From NCBI GenBank assembly GCA_018894105.1, contig CM032131.1, forward strand, positions 9,388,501 to 9,452,500: a stretch of DNA of 64,000 nucleotides, in the 5' to 3' direction. The notes below the pieces were generated by a model that was given only the letters and a program-made list of their open reading frames with translations, did not search any database and was not told the origin of the DNA. The translations under genes were made by a program, and so were the position numbers. Shown here piece after piece: positions 10,321 to 21,702 of this stretch (position 1 is the first letter of the stretch; each line of letters starts with the position of its first letter). The DNA comes from Jacaranda mimosifolia (Eukaryota; Streptophyta; Magnoliopsida; Lamiales; Bignoniaceae).

Positions 10321-11310
10321 TGAACAAATGGTAAACATAAGCCGAGCTATTTCAGAAAGGAATGAGACTAGAAGTTCCCTAACCTCTCCCTCTTATTCTC
10401 AGCAAGAGCAAGATGTGGCTGGACCCAGTTTCAAGCCCGAGCAAGTAGTAACCCTGACTATGCCATAGCTTATGCAGTTAATAAGTAAGCAAATATCAGC
10501 CCAGATCTCAACTCAGTTGTTAGCCGCTCTACAGAAGCACAACAATCAACTCAGACTAGCCACTAGCACCACCCCCATCCTTCACATCATGATGAAAGTC
10601 TCCAGAAAGAAGATAGGGCGAGACATGAGACACGTCACCCCTCTAATCGATGTGATGATAGTCCAAGTTAATTTTCGCAGGAGGAGACCTACCCACATCC
10701 TCGTGAAGAAGTGGCTAACTTCGTAGAACATCTCGCTTGGCCCATTCGAGCCCAGTAGCATGATAGGGTTGAACAACAGAAACCTAGACTGAATAGAAAC
10801 ATGTCACAAGTAGATCGAGAAAAATGGGGAGAAGTGTCGCACCAAGTCCAACAATTGAATTGGCACCTCGAGAAAATTTCAAGGAGAAATACAGAAAAGA
10901 ACCACCAGCATGATAGCGCACCATGGCTCCGCCATGAGTGGGAATCACCATTTATCCAAGAGATAATCGATGAGCCCATAGCCGTTGATAAAAAGATTTC
11001 GACTGGCTTACCCCGATATGATGGCTCAATCGACCTGAATGAGCGCTTACTTCAGTTCAAGCACATGATGCAATTCCATGGACACAATAAATACATTCCA
11101 TGCAAAAATGCTAGTCACTACAATAAATACTTACTTTAGTGCTTGATTAGTTTGTTAAGTTGGAGCCAGCATCTATCTTTTCTTACGATCAGCTTTGTGA
11201 CAAGTTCCTCCACCAATTCGCTAGCGTTGGGTCAGTTCATTACCCAACTAGCAGATAAAAGTTTGCCATTTTTCAAAATTCTCAGAAATACAAGAAATTT
11301 TTAGTAGATA
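10321..11310 (+). pseudogene. Tat-type gag, truncated
   Basis: This encodes the capsid-like structural protein of the element. The stretch at 10801-11139 reads without stops and includes SPFIQEIIDEP, the YDGSIDLNERLLQFKHMM block and a HGHNKYIPCKN segment. This order (EI.DEP, YDG..D...HL..F) is typical of plant Tat gag. Gag-like sequence goes on in another frame (SYDQLCDKFLHQFAS) to about 11300, then jumps directly to RNase H. Upstream, 10321-10800 is a broken, Gln/Ser-rich N-terminal part. The zinc knuckle, protease and RT expected after it are missing. Confidence 0.75.
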
Positions 11311-11314
11311 GAAA

Positions 11315-12170
11315 GTGCGACTAGGCCCTGGTAGACTTAAAGTAGTACTTATCTTCTTCCCCAATGCTCGCCAAGCTCGTGATTGAGGAGGTCTTATGTA
11401 TTTACTTAGCAGTCTCATCGGCGGCAGTCAGTTCAGTTCTAGTATCAATGCAGAATGGCAACCACGGGCCAATATACTATATTAGCAAGGCTTTGCAAGG
11501 TCCAGAACATAATTAACTTGAGATTGAGAAGTTTGTCCTCACTTTGGTCTCCACAACTAGGAAGTTGAGGCCCTATTTCCAGTCACACTCTATCATTGTC
11601 CTGATGAACCAGCCCTTAAAATAGGCACTGTCAAATTCGGACATGTCGGGAAGGTTGATGAAATGGACCATTGAGTTAGGAGAATTTGGTGTCACTTTCC
11701 AACCTCGAACAACTATAAAAGCACAAGTACTGGCAGACTTTATAGCAGAACGTGTTGACATCCCCATTAAGGTCAAAGTAGATCCACCTATTTGGTCTCT
11801 ACATGTCGATGGGTCAGCGACTTCCATAGACGGGGGAATAAGCATCTCACTACTCCCCCCGCGTTGAGGAATATGATTTTGCTATCAAACTTGACTACCC
11901 TATAACCAATAATGAAGCAGAGTATGAGGCCCTTCTTACCTGTATGAGGATGGCCATCGATAGGGGGGTTGAGCAACTAGCAGCTATTACAGATTCTCAG
12001 CTGGTTGCAGAGCAGTTCAAAGGAAACTTTAAGACAAGGGAGACCATCAGCCAAGTCCCCAATTAGAGAATGAAAGGGCAGATGCCTTATCCAAGTTCTC
12101 CAACTCAATGAAGGGCACCAAGGGGAGAACCATCATATTCTTAATCTCAGACAAACCCATCATAAGTGAC
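11315..12170 (+). pseudogene. Tat-type pol: RNase H and second (archaeal-type) RNase H
   Basis: It starts in the RT connection/RNase H region (ALVDLK, YLSSSPML, IYLAVSSAAVS, then YYISKALQG and RPYFQSH), all usual words in Gypsy RNase H. The 11643-11867 stretch continues with KWTIELGEF, VLADFIAE and WSLHVDGSAT. The last contains the DGS of the extra RNase H domain that is diagnostic of the Tat lineage. Further sequence (NNEAEYEALL at about 11911) gives its Glu-containing motif, but in a shifted frame. Several stops are present. RT itself is absent: a deletion joins gag to this block. Confidence 0.78.
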
Positions 12171-12199
12171 TCTGGCTAGAATCAAATCTGGGAGATCTA

Positions 12200-13454
12200 G
12201 CAAGCAACTCCCACCTAGAAAGATGAAATCAAAGCCTACCTAAGGGAAGATAAAGTGCCCGAGGACAAGGCGCAAGCGTGAAGGCTAAGAGGTCGAGTAG
12301 TGAAGTTTGCCCTCAATGAGTATGGGCAGTTGTATAAGAGATCTCTTTCTGGACCCTTACTAAGGTATTTGACATCAGATCAAGCCGTTGTAGTCATGTA
12401 GGAAATTCATTCAGGCATCTACGGCAATTACTCTAGAGGGCTAACATTAGTCTAAAAGGTTATCAGATACGGATTTTTTTGGCCGACCTGACAAAAGATA
12501 TGGTCGAATTTGCTAGGAAATGCCCATCCTGCCAGGTCCATTCTAACATCTCTCATTAGCCTGCATCAACGTTGGTACCTATTCAGATCACGTAGCCATT
12601 CGACAAGTGGGAGATAGACATAGTTGGATCCTTTCTGAAAGCTACTAGTCAGAGAAAGTACATAATAGTAGCAGTCAAATATTTTACTAAATAGGTCAAA
12701 GTAGAGGCAGTCCCAAAGATAACCGACTTAGCAATCAAAAGCTTGTCATGGAAGAACACAACATGTCGTTTTGGTCTGCCAAAGATATTGATATCAAATA
12801 ATAGCACCTAATTTTACAGTCAAAGAATAAGAGATTGGTGCGAAAATTTGGGAATTCGATAGCATTTCACCTCAGTCGGCAACCCTCAGACGAACGGGCA
12901 AACTAAAGTCATAAATAGGACAATCTTGGACCATGTCAAGATCAGACTTGAAGGATCCAAAGGAAATTGGGTTAAGCATTCTTTAGGCGTACAGAACCAC
13001 CACTAGAACTTCCATGAGGTATAGTCCTTACAGTCTGGTCTACGGTTCAAAAGCAGTAATCCCAGCATAATTGATACAACATACAACTCTAGTGATTCAT
13101 TAGAACCTGATCACAAACAAAGCTAAAAGGCAAAGGCAATTTGACCTCGAAACAGTCGACGAGCTATGGCAGAAGGCATACTCAACAATGCAAAGGTATA
13201 GGTCGATAATGACCAAGCACTACAATAAAAATATTCTACCAAGAAGCTTTCTGGTTGGAGATCTTGTTCTCAAGAAGGTCGAAGTTTCAAAAAAATTTGG
13301 AAAACTTGACCCAAAAAAGGAGGGCCCCTATTCAATAGTCAAAATGACAAAGCACAATTCTTATCGACTAATAGATGTAGATGGAAATGAGCTCCCTCGA
13401 TCATGGAATGCAACATATTTAATTGAGAAAATTCTATGTATAATGAGACTTTAG
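12200..13454 (+). pseudogene. Tat-type integrase, degenerate
   Basis: The integrase inserts the element's DNA copy into the genome. The zinc-binding end is recognisable at about 12510-12545 (CPSCQVH). The catalytic core follows with FDKWEIDIVG at 12600-12630, which holds the first catalytic Asp; the later SNNS segment at about 12795 matches the second-Asp region with Asp changed to Asn. The 13188-13454 stretch is intact and reads as the usual post-integrase tail (GDLVLKKVE, GKLDPKKEGPY, LPRSWNATYL). Stops occur at several points before 13188. Confidence 0.78.
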
Positions 13455-13541
13455 TCCCCTTGAAGGGTGTACTTTTGTAATTTGGTTCCAAACCAATAAA
13501 ATTCATTTATATTTGAACAACTTCTTGCCTTTAACTATAAT

Positions 13542-13895
13542 CACGGCTTCTAGCCTAATCGTTTCATACACGAGAAAATTGTTTAAAGTCAAGCCCATAG
13601 TCAACCATCAAATGTGTTTCAAACTAACAAAGTCGACCAAAGTTCAACCACGGCTTTTAGTATAACAATTTCATAAAACGAAAAATCATTTTAGGTTGAT
13701 CCCATAGTCAACTAACATATACACATACTTTGGCTCAAAAATTCCATATAACTTGGTGTAAAACCAATGGAGTTGGCTCATGTTCGACCATGCCTTCAAG
13801 CTCAATCATTTAATTGCAATGAAATTATTTAAAGTTGACCCAGTAGTCAACTGCAAAGTTGATTTCAAACCAATCAATTACTATGTGCATATTAA
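13542..13895. repeat. Tandem repeat, about 107-140 bp unit, three degenerate copies
   Basis: Units begin near 13542, 13649 and 13789. Each runs CACGGCTT-like start, then CATTT.A, then ...CCCATAGTCAAC... and a T/C-rich end with GTTCGACC. They lie in the spacer between integrase and the antisense ORF. Tat/Ogre elements are known to carry tandem repeats in this region. Confidence 0.6.
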
Positions 13896-14548
13896 CCTGA
13901 AATCTCATATCGATTAATGTATCAAATGAGACAAATTCCTTCACTCATACATTTATGCACTTAATTATTTATTTATTTCAAGGTGACCTGTTAGTCGAAG
14001 TAAAGGCAAAAGTAATATGAAGTCAGATCAAATGAACGACTAGGAACTTCATGTTATAAAAATAAAATATCCAAGTCGTGCAAAACTATTCATCATATTA
14101 CATTGAAATTGTCCATCATGCCTCGCAGAGTGGATCAAATCAAACAAAGTAAAAAATTATAAAGCAAAAATAGAAAAATCTTTAGCTCGAGCCCGTCCCC
14201 TAGCCTCCTGCTTCTCGAGCAGTGCCGGTGGCCAACTTATCCACAACTCAATCAAGCTTATCCCCAGTAAGGATGGAAATTTATGCCCGATCCATGGGTA
14301 CCCATTCCGATCCACTTCGATCGGATCGGGGCGGGTAGAAAACCCACCCCGCAGCGGATCGGGGTCGGGTTCTAATGGGTGCGGATCAAATTGGGTTTGG
14401 GTTTATAGTAAATCTGCCCAGAACCCTCACCGAAGTATTTTTATATATATACATATTTATATTTAATTTGGTTTTTTACAAAAAATATATACACAACAAA
14501 CCCTAAACTATGTTAGCATTTTTTTCTTTCCCTCTCATTCCCCATAAT

Positions 14549-14767
14549 TAGGGGTGTAAATGAGATGAGATGATTCACGATTAGTTAGGGCTCAGCTCGA
14601 TCTTGTCGAACCCTAGTCTAGTAGAGCTCGAGCTCGTCAGTCAAACGAGCCGAGCCAAGCTCAATAATATTCGACTCGAAAAGGTCGCAAGCCTAAACGA
14701 GTATTTTTATTATATATATAATTATAATCTGGGCCCACATAATAAAATCTATATATAAAGATAAGTA

Positions 14768-14806
<39 letters not shown>

Positions 14807-15125
14807 TCAATTTTTTATTTTTAGAAAAATATATAACAAAATTATTTAAAAATTTTATCATTATAGATTTTGTTTTGAATCTAAATGATACAAGCTTAAG
14901 CTCATCTGAGCTTATATGAATAGAACTTTTCTGCTTCTATATGATGAGCCTTATCAAGTCAAGTTTGATAAGGCTCGTCGAGCCTTCATCTATTCCAACG
15001 AGCCGAGTTTAAGCTTGGCTATTTAGGCTCGACCAAACTTGGCTTGAGCTCGAACTCTCATATTAATAAACGAGCCGAGCTTGAGCCTACTAGATTTGCA
15101 CTCAGCTCGGCTCATTTACACCCCT
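14549..15125. mobile_element. Nested short TIR element (AGGGGTGTAAATGAG ends)
   Basis: It begins TAGGGGTGTAAATGAG and ends GGCTCATTTACACCCCT, so the termini are near-perfect inverted repeats of 15 bases. The flanks rich in GAGCTCG and GAGCCGAGC words are also complementary. This end sequence is common in plant non-autonomous hAT elements. The flanks do not show a convincing 8-base duplication, so the superfamily is less certain than the boundaries. An (AAT)n tract at 14768-14806 is inside. Confidence 0.68.
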
Positions 15126-15140
15126 CGCAATCGTGACTCT

Positions 15141-15362
15141 CAAGAGTAGATTCAAAATTCTTAGAAAACGCTCAAAAGCTTCTGTTTGTTTGTTTTACTT
15201 AAAATTTATATAATATTTGAGTTAAAACTGTAATATTTCGTTAATTGTACCCAAGAGTAGATTTAGAATGCTTAGAAAATGCTCAAAAGCTTTCTATTTG
15301 TTTGCTTTACGTAAAATTTATATGATATTTGAGTTAAAATTATAATATTTCGTTAACTGTAT
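15141..15362. repeat. 111-bp tandem duplication
   Basis: CAAGAGTAGATT starts at 15141 and again at 15252. The two units stay alike through the GTTAAAACTGTAATATTTCG stretch with scattered changes. The duplication is in the right half of the hAT-like element. Confidence 0.85.
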
Positions 15363-15589
15363 AGTGGATAGTATTTTTAAAAAATAGAAAATATTAATTA
15401 GGTGTGGGTAGGGTTTAGATTCTACATTTATATTGCGGGTAGAGTTTGGGTTTTCACTCCTAAAACCTGCGGGGTAGGTAGGGGCTGTATAAAATCTTTG
15501 TGAGGTGGGTTTGGGTTAATTCAAAACCTGCCCCAACCCATCCTGCTACTATCCTTAATCCCCAAAGTTCACTTGCACGGCCATTATTA

Positions 15590-17547
15590 GACACTCGACC
15601 TCCTAGTATACCCCCAATAGAGGAGCTCCCGTAGGTCGAGAAGGACCGGCTTCCTCCGTTAAGAAATTAAACTCTTTTGCCACGTCGATAGCCCTAAGAT
15701 GGATATGAGCTTCAACCTCCTTGACAGCTCTGCCTCATCATAATCCTCGAGGCACTTATTTTGAAGTACATTTAGTCCAGCCTTATCCTCTAGTCGGAAC
15801 TGGTAGCCCAAAAATTCTAGCTGCTTAATGACCTTCTGGAAGGCCTCATTAGCATCGTCGATCGCGAAGATGACACCAGCCTCTTGAAAGGTTGGGCTTA
15901 ACAGAAATTATTGCACTGCTTCATTTCGAATGCTTGGCAGCACCTTGAAGAATTTATCTTGGGCATATCGAAGAACATTGATATATCCCAACGCTTGACC
16001 AAACAATGAGGTTGCCTCTACCTCCAACCTCGCTTGTGTCAGTAGACCATCTAGGCGACTCCTCTCAATCATGACAACCATTAGCTCCGCATCCTTCTCT
16101 TCAGCATTGTCGCCGTGTTGGATACCCCCACATCGAGCCCAAACCTTGGGATCGGGAAAGCAGACAAGGGGAATAACTCATCATCGGGCTAGGGTCTAAA
16201 GAGGGAGCTGTTTATAGCCTTCATTTTCCCTTTCTCAAAAGCAATTCTCTTAGGATGGAGAGGTTGGTCATCGATAGCTCTCCTTCTCGTCGAAGCGCTA
16301 GGTTGCTGGCCTCAACCATAGCTGGTTGAGCAGGATGAGGAATAAATAGCAGTGCCCACTTTTAGGGAGAACCTTGAGAAGCAGTCTCTCATAGAATAGT
16401 TGTTTCTAAGCTCTCTTGCACTTTTTGTTGGCGGTCATAGCTTGTTGGCAAGTGTGATTCATGATTTCTTTTCGATATGAAAGAACACAAATAGATAATT
16501 TTGATCAGCAACTAAAAGTAAAAAGGGAAAGAGAAACCAACAAGAATAATGTAGCTAAGATGCCTCTACCTAATCGAGCATTAGTGGGCATGTCTAGCCG
16601 AGCAGGCGAAAAGCCCGCTAATACTAAGTTCCTCTCTTTCGTGTATCCCGACGTCTCCATCTCCCTAAATTTGACCAAATCTCAGATGGAAGTATTATTC
16701 CAAGTTGGATTCTTATTTCTAGGCATTTCAACCCGATCCCTCATCCACCCCTTGGAATATTAAAATAGACCCTGCTAGGGGCGCGGACGAAGAAATATCT
16801 CTTTTTCCAGACTTGGCCATGGGAAGAAAATAGGGTTATGAATATTTTTTGATAAAGTCGAGCGGTCAGATAATAAAAGCCCAACTCTTCAGTGCTGCCC
16901 GACTTTCGAGATAGGGGAAGATGGAATAAATTAGTGAAGTTTATAAATAAAGGTGGCTAGTTGTGTATCAACATCAAAATGACAAAACTGTACAAAATGG
17001 AAAAATAATTGAATAGCAACTAAGTAATACAGACCCGAAGACGAGTTAGGAGGTTGACTATAGGCTGCGTTATTGGGACACTAAGCCTACACTTCAAGGC
17101 ATCTTCAAATATTGTTATGCAACCCACCGGAGGTCTATGTATCCTATCACTAGGCTCAGGAACAATTAATTCGAACTCCAGGGGAATGTGGTATGGATGC
17201 TTAATCAACTCTAGATTAGCATCGGTGTTATCAGATCTTATATCACTATAATGATTAGTTGTGAACAGCCTGCCTTGAGACACTGGGGGTCGACTTGCCT
17301 CCCAAGATGGCCCAGCACCTCCCCCCACATCAACCCTAATCTCACTCAAGCTCTCAGAGGAGCTCGACCTGTCACTAGACAATTCGCTAGCCCTACTAGT
17401 TGAGTCAGTTACACTTTCAATCGACTGCCCAGAAGATCGTATTTCATTAGACTCATCCGACCTACCACTACCCTTCCCAAATACTCTAAGCATATCTATG
17501 ATCTTAAAGATTGTAAATAAAAGGGAAAAGGCAAAGAACTTAGGCAA
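15590..17547 (-). pseudogene. Antisense ORF of Tat-type element (PF04195-like 'putative gypsy type transposon' protein)
   Basis: A long protein is encoded on the strand opposite to gag-pol, between integrase and the 3' LTR. The intact 5' part (17547-17020) starts with a hydrophobic lead, then a Ser-rich acidic stretch, then the domain core with IPLEFELIVPEP, RPPVGCITIFEDALKCRLSVP and a Leu-rich helix. This is the pattern I know from the PF04195 family. After a stop at 17020 homologous sequence continues (FYYLTARLYQ, QVWKKRYFFVRAP, NIPRGW) at about 16880-16740. A heptad-like Leu/Glu-rich part then runs to about 15600. Its role in the element is unknown; suggestions include a second gag-like protein. 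Frameshifts and stops break it after residue 175. Confidence 0.65.
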
Positions 17548-17924
17548 TAAGGGACGAAAAATTATGAAAGTGTGAAAAACTCTTTATTATGAGCAGCAAA
17601 CTTTGCAGAGCTCGACTTCTCAGGATTGCAGTAAATATGGTAAATAAAGAAATACTACGCACTATTTATAGCCTCCAGCCGAGGGGTAAATCAACCAGCT
17701 AAAATGACCAGTTACTAGGCAATTATTGCGTAACTGCCGATCGTCTCACTTATCTGCCTAATGTAATTGACACATTTATTATGCCAAAGCCTTAGTCAAA
17801 ATTGACACATTTATTGTGCTAAAACCCTAGACAAGATTTGAAAATTGAGGTCAACACAAACTTCTTGCAATTTTTTAAATCAGCTACTCCTCACTTCTTC
17901 CCATCACAAGCTCAACCAGGACTC

Positions 17925-17942
17925 GAGAGTATGGGGGACTTA
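17925..17942 (+). other. Polypurine tract of Tat-type element
   Basis: GAGAGTATGGGGGACTTA directly precedes the 3' LTR start TGATAT. It is purine-rich with a run of five G, as expected for plus-strand priming. Confidence 0.6.
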
Positions 17943-18748
17943 TGATATAAGGGAATGCCCATCAAGCCCAGCCCAATAGGGGTCAACCAGGCATAAAATT
18001 GCATTAGGCCAGCTTAATCCGAGCATCCCATTAGTCGACCACAATGTGGTCAATCAGCTCGAATATCATTGTTAGGCCCTCTGCTAGAGACATCTTTGGT
18101 CCAAAGGAGGCCTATCATTTTGACTAGAGCATGTTTTGGTGACTTACAGCTAAAGAAACATCTTGACCTAAGGAGATCAATTAGAGTAACGGGAAGTATT
18201 TCCCCGCCATAGTCACTATCGCATTGAATGCACCACAACCACCATTCTACCGTATTAAATACACTGACAGGCGGCGTACCTCCGTATTTATGAAGCATGC
18301 CTCCACTATACCACCAATCTGCCTCCGCATTAAATACGGAGATCTCTTCTATATCCTAGGAAGAAGGAGGGCGTGCCACCTGGAGAAGGTTTCAGGCGAA
18401 AAAAGACCTAAAGGTCCTCAGACAAAGATAAAGGCTCTCACTGCATGAGCAAGAGTATCATGGACATTTTAACATCTTAAGAGAGACTATAAATATGCCA
18501 TTATAGCCCTTCAGTAAGGTATGTTCACTACGACTTTATCCCTCACTCTATCGATCCATATTCTGGTCGATTTACATTGAATTAAGCATTTGAGTGCCTT
18601 AGCCGAGGGCCTCATCGACTAGCCTGACGTGTGTTGATTGGTTACAAGACTCGACCCGTCTTCGTCCAAACATTCATCTAAAGCTAATATTTTGGTCGAC
18701 TATAGTGGCAGGGCCCAGTTCTTTGAAATTCAGATCGTACCATCATCA
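17943..18748 (+). repeat. 3' LTR of Tat-type Gypsy element
   Basis: It matches 9469-10285 throughout, from TGATAT to ATCATCA, with many substitutions and small indels. The GACCACAATGTGGTC palindrome is at 18037-18051. Confidence 0.85.
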
Positions 18749-18753
18749 CATAA

Positions 18754-19680
18754 AAATATACATAATTTTATATTCATTCATTTGATAGGAAAATTGGGTT
18801 AATTTTGAATTACTTAGAAAAATGACATATTTCAAAAGGTTGCATTATTCTAGGTACATAATTAAAATATAAATTTGATGCTACATGAAAGTAGTACTAG
18901 AGTCCTTTTCGGAAGTCAGCTAATTTGATAGGGTTTCCTGCTCTTAAACGCGTTTACGTAGAGTTAGAGCTCAAGATTTTAAATAAAATACATTTTTGTG
19001 TCTATTTTGACTTTAATAATTGATATTTACAGTGACTAAATACTTAGTAGGCATTGACCTACTTGGGTTTAGGTGCCCATCTTCATAGACTTAATTTATT
19101 AGGCTCATTGGTCTTATACTTAATTATAATTTATTTTATTGGGCCCTTTTATTTGTTTTTCTTTTTTTTTAACCCTTAAGGTCTTACTTTTTCCTATCAT
19201 TAGGTCCCCCTATTTTCAATTTGAAAACTTGATTATAATTTACATATTGAAAGTATATTTATTAATTTCACCTTGCCTTAATTAAATAATTCTATTAAAT
19301 CTTGATGATTTACTTTTTAATTTTGCCATGGAAAATTTGGATAATTCAACAATTGATTAAGTTAAAGATTCTTACGTCTTTGTATCTGGTTGTAAATGAG
19401 AGCTTGTTAGGCACTTTTATCCACCTAAGGACTTACATAGATTTTGGCAAGTCTAGATTTTCAGGAAATAAGCCTTGTTAGAGATACAAGATGAGTTTCT
19501 AAGGTAACTTCTTATCTTTTATTTTACTTTATTCCTTATGATTATTTTTAAAATTTTTAGAGTCAGTAAAAATTTTCTTCAGAAACGTTAACTTAGGAGT
19601 GAGATATGTCTAGCTTTGATAGTGGGATGACGGGTAGCGGGACAAAGTCAAAATAGAGTCTAGATTTGAGTTGAAGTCGG
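18754..19680. other. Non-coding DNA, unassigned
   Basis: I see no gene. Some stretches (GGGCCC with TTATTGGGCCC at about 19139) resemble plant retroelement leaders or LTRs, but no boundary could be fixed. Confidence 0.4.
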
Positions 19681-19875
19681 AATTTGTAGGTCCGATAAAG
19701 GGTGGTGTTGGGATCGCCACCGCTGTGGAGTGGCTAGCCGCCCAACACCTAAGAGGGTCTGGTGGTGCCTGCTAGGCGCGTGGCACAGGCGCATACCTAG
19801 TATGTGTTGGGATGGCATGTAGGGCATTGCCAGAGCGGGCCGCTGTCCTGACTAATGCTGTTTTGAGGCCACCGC
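19681..19875. other. GC-rich island in AT-rich DNA
   Basis: This is a short GC-rich stretch (CACCGCTGTGGAGTGGC, CTAGGCGCGTGGCACAGGCG) with no open frame. Two similar islands lie in the leaders of Copia elements B and C. It may therefore be the leader of a further retroelement whose coding part starts near 20038. Confidence 0.5.
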
Positions 19876-20037
19876 AATCATGTTAAGATTTTTCAAGTTC
19901 GCAAGGTCATCCTCCTCGTAATGTCACCATATTTTTTAAGTTTGTGAGCCCATCTTTAGACACGTCATCCAATCCAGTCTTCGATCATGGCATTGCATAT
20001 CAATCAACCCTTAGTTTTTAAATTGTCTCTTTTATTC

Positions 20038-20680
20038 GAGTCCGATTCTGAGTCGAAGTTAATGGAAAAAAATTCTTCTAAGGAAGGTTCTGATTATGCT
20101 TCTAATGTTGATACTAGTTTTACTGGTGTTGATGAAATACCTTGTTCAATTTTGTTGTAGGAGTTAGAAATTCTAAGGTATAGGGCCCTCATCTATGATA
20201 AGTATGAGTTCGTTCTTCCTTCTTAGGAGGATCGTATATTATCTACTCCTGCGGGAAACTTCACAATTTTCAGTAGCTACTTTAATAGCACATTCTCTCT
20301 CTCACCTGATTTGTTATTATTGGAGATAATTAGGAATTATGGGATGTGTTTGAGTCAATTTGCTTCAAACTCTTTTGTATATTTTGTGGAATTCTACATT
20401 GCTTTAGGGAATTGGGTCTTCCTATCTCTTTAGAGAGTTTTCATTCCTTGTTAAAGGTGCAAAAGGTACCGAAAGAAGCTTTCTCCCACATTTTTTCTAG
20501 ATCGAGTTGCAAATTCTTAAGTGGTTTCCTTCTTTTAAAGGGTCTTGAAAGAGTATATTTTTCTTTGTGCAAGATGAGGGTTGGGGGATTTCTCATGTTT
20601 GAAGTAGCTTGTCATCACTATCACACATGTGAAAGGTTCATCATGACCTTGGTCAATGCTTTGAGGAGTTATGATTCTTT
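20038..20680 (+). pseudogene. Second PF04195-like (Gypsy antisense-ORF type) fragment
   Basis: One frame can be followed from 20038 to about 20430 through only two stops. It has an acidic Ser-rich start, then RALIYDKYEFVLPS, PAGNFTIFSSYF, and FSLSPDLLLLEIIRNYG with LSQFASNSF. The order acidic leader, proline/glycine pair, aromatic patch, Leu-rich helix and Gln/Asn-Ser segment is the same as in the antisense ORF at 17547-15590. It then shifts frame into the 172-residue open stretch at 20346-20864. It is probably the antisense ORF of another, otherwise lost, Tat-type element. Family assignment is moderate because no identical words are shared over a long run. Confidence 0.45.
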
Positions 20681-20869
20681 GTCTCACCTTTTGACGTCAT
20701 CTATACATTTCCTATGGTACTTAGTTAATTATGTGGCTTTTGTTATGCTTGCATGCTTGTTACTGTATTCTTTCTTTCTCCTTATCACTTGCATTATTTT
20801 GTTGATTATTTATTTGAGTGATGAGCTTAATCTAATTTGCATGTTCTTGGTAAAAGAAGATTAATTTAA

Positions 20870-21702
20870 TACATTAAATATAAAATATCATATCTTTCGA
20901 TATTAATGAACTTATTTTTTGTAGTTGGACTTGGATACAACCGGAATAACTTTTTAATGAAGTAGAAATCACATTTACACATTACATATGATTTTCTTTT
21001 CTTTTCGTTTCTTTTCTTTTCTTTTTTTTCTTTTTGATTGGATTAGGAACAATATATTTGATGCATTATTTATCAGGTTGAGGGAGATGAGTAGTGAAAA
21101 TCACCCTCTTCCTAAAATTAAATGGCCATCAGCGAGTTGGGTGTGTTGCACTCTACAAGTAGTAAAATGACATATTCGTTCTTTATTTTTCATATAGAGG
21201 TGATTATTTGAAATTTGTTTGCACTAAGAATCGTTGGATCAATCAGATTTGTGATAAATAAGCATCAGTATTGGCATGTTGATGAGTGTACTTACATGCT
21301 TAGTTTTTAAATAACAATTACTACTAAATACAAACATTGAATAACAATGAAGAATTTTGTAATTATCCACAGAAAATAATCAGATAATCCTCCACTTTTA
21401 ACTATATATAAAAAAATCCTATTTTATTGATGAATCGTTATATATAGATAAGGTCATTGTGTTGTAGCAAAGAGTGATTTAGTTCAATTTAAATCGAAGG
21501 GAAATAGTTACATATGACAACAGCCGTTACATTCATAGTAAAGAACAAGTTTTTCTGAATGAATACTTCTTTATTGAAAGAAGGAATTTATTTTATTTTT
21601 TATTTTATTTTATTTTTTGAGTGGACTGATCAAATACAACAATTAATCAAACATCAATGAATAATAGAGCCAATAACAATCCATTTGTAAATACTAATTA
21701 AA
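20870..21702. other. Non-coding DNA
   Basis: I see no gene. A pyrimidine-rich tract (CTTTTCTTTTC repeats) lies at about 20993-21035 and an A/T tract (TTTTA repeats) at 21586-21620. Confidence 0.5.

Larger units (their letters stand above)
14268..15557. mobile_element. hAT-like non-autonomous element (1290 bp), with nested insertion
   Basis: The ends are TAAGGATGG and, in reverse complement, TAAGGATAG. The flanking 8-mers ATCCCCAG (14260-14267) and ATCCCCAA (15558-15565) match at seven of eight, a good hAT target-site duplication. Subterminal sequence is GC-rich with repeated GGGTCGGG and CCCACCCCG words facing complementary words at the other end. The middle is AT-rich and non-coding. It lies in the 3' spacer of the Tat-type element and is interrupted by a second element at 14549-15125. 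Confidence 0.72.
9469..18748 (+). mobile_element. Ty3/Gypsy retrotransposon, Tat-type, complete ends
   Basis: The LTRs at 9469-10285 and 17943-18748 both begin TGATAT and end ATCA. The flanks CATAT (9464-9468) and CATAA (18749-18753) fit a 5-base target-site duplication with one change. Inside, in order: PBS, gag, a large deletion, RNase H, a second (archaeal-type) RNase H, integrase, tandem repeats, a hAT-like insertion, a long antisense ORF, and PPT. Double RNase H plus an antisense ORF between integrase and 3' LTR is the layout known for the Tat lineage. Stops and deletion make it non-autonomous. The LTRs differ at many positions, so the insertion is old. Confidence 0.85.

Noticed and set aside
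14542..15133. Target-site duplication for the inner TIR element
   Set aside because: Flanking 8-mers CCATAATT and CGCAATCG agree too poorly to count, so the element is called on its inverted ends only.
16461..16763. 100-residue plus-strand open frame
   Set aside because: It is opposite the antisense ORF; the minus strand gives the family-like words there, so this is a shadow.
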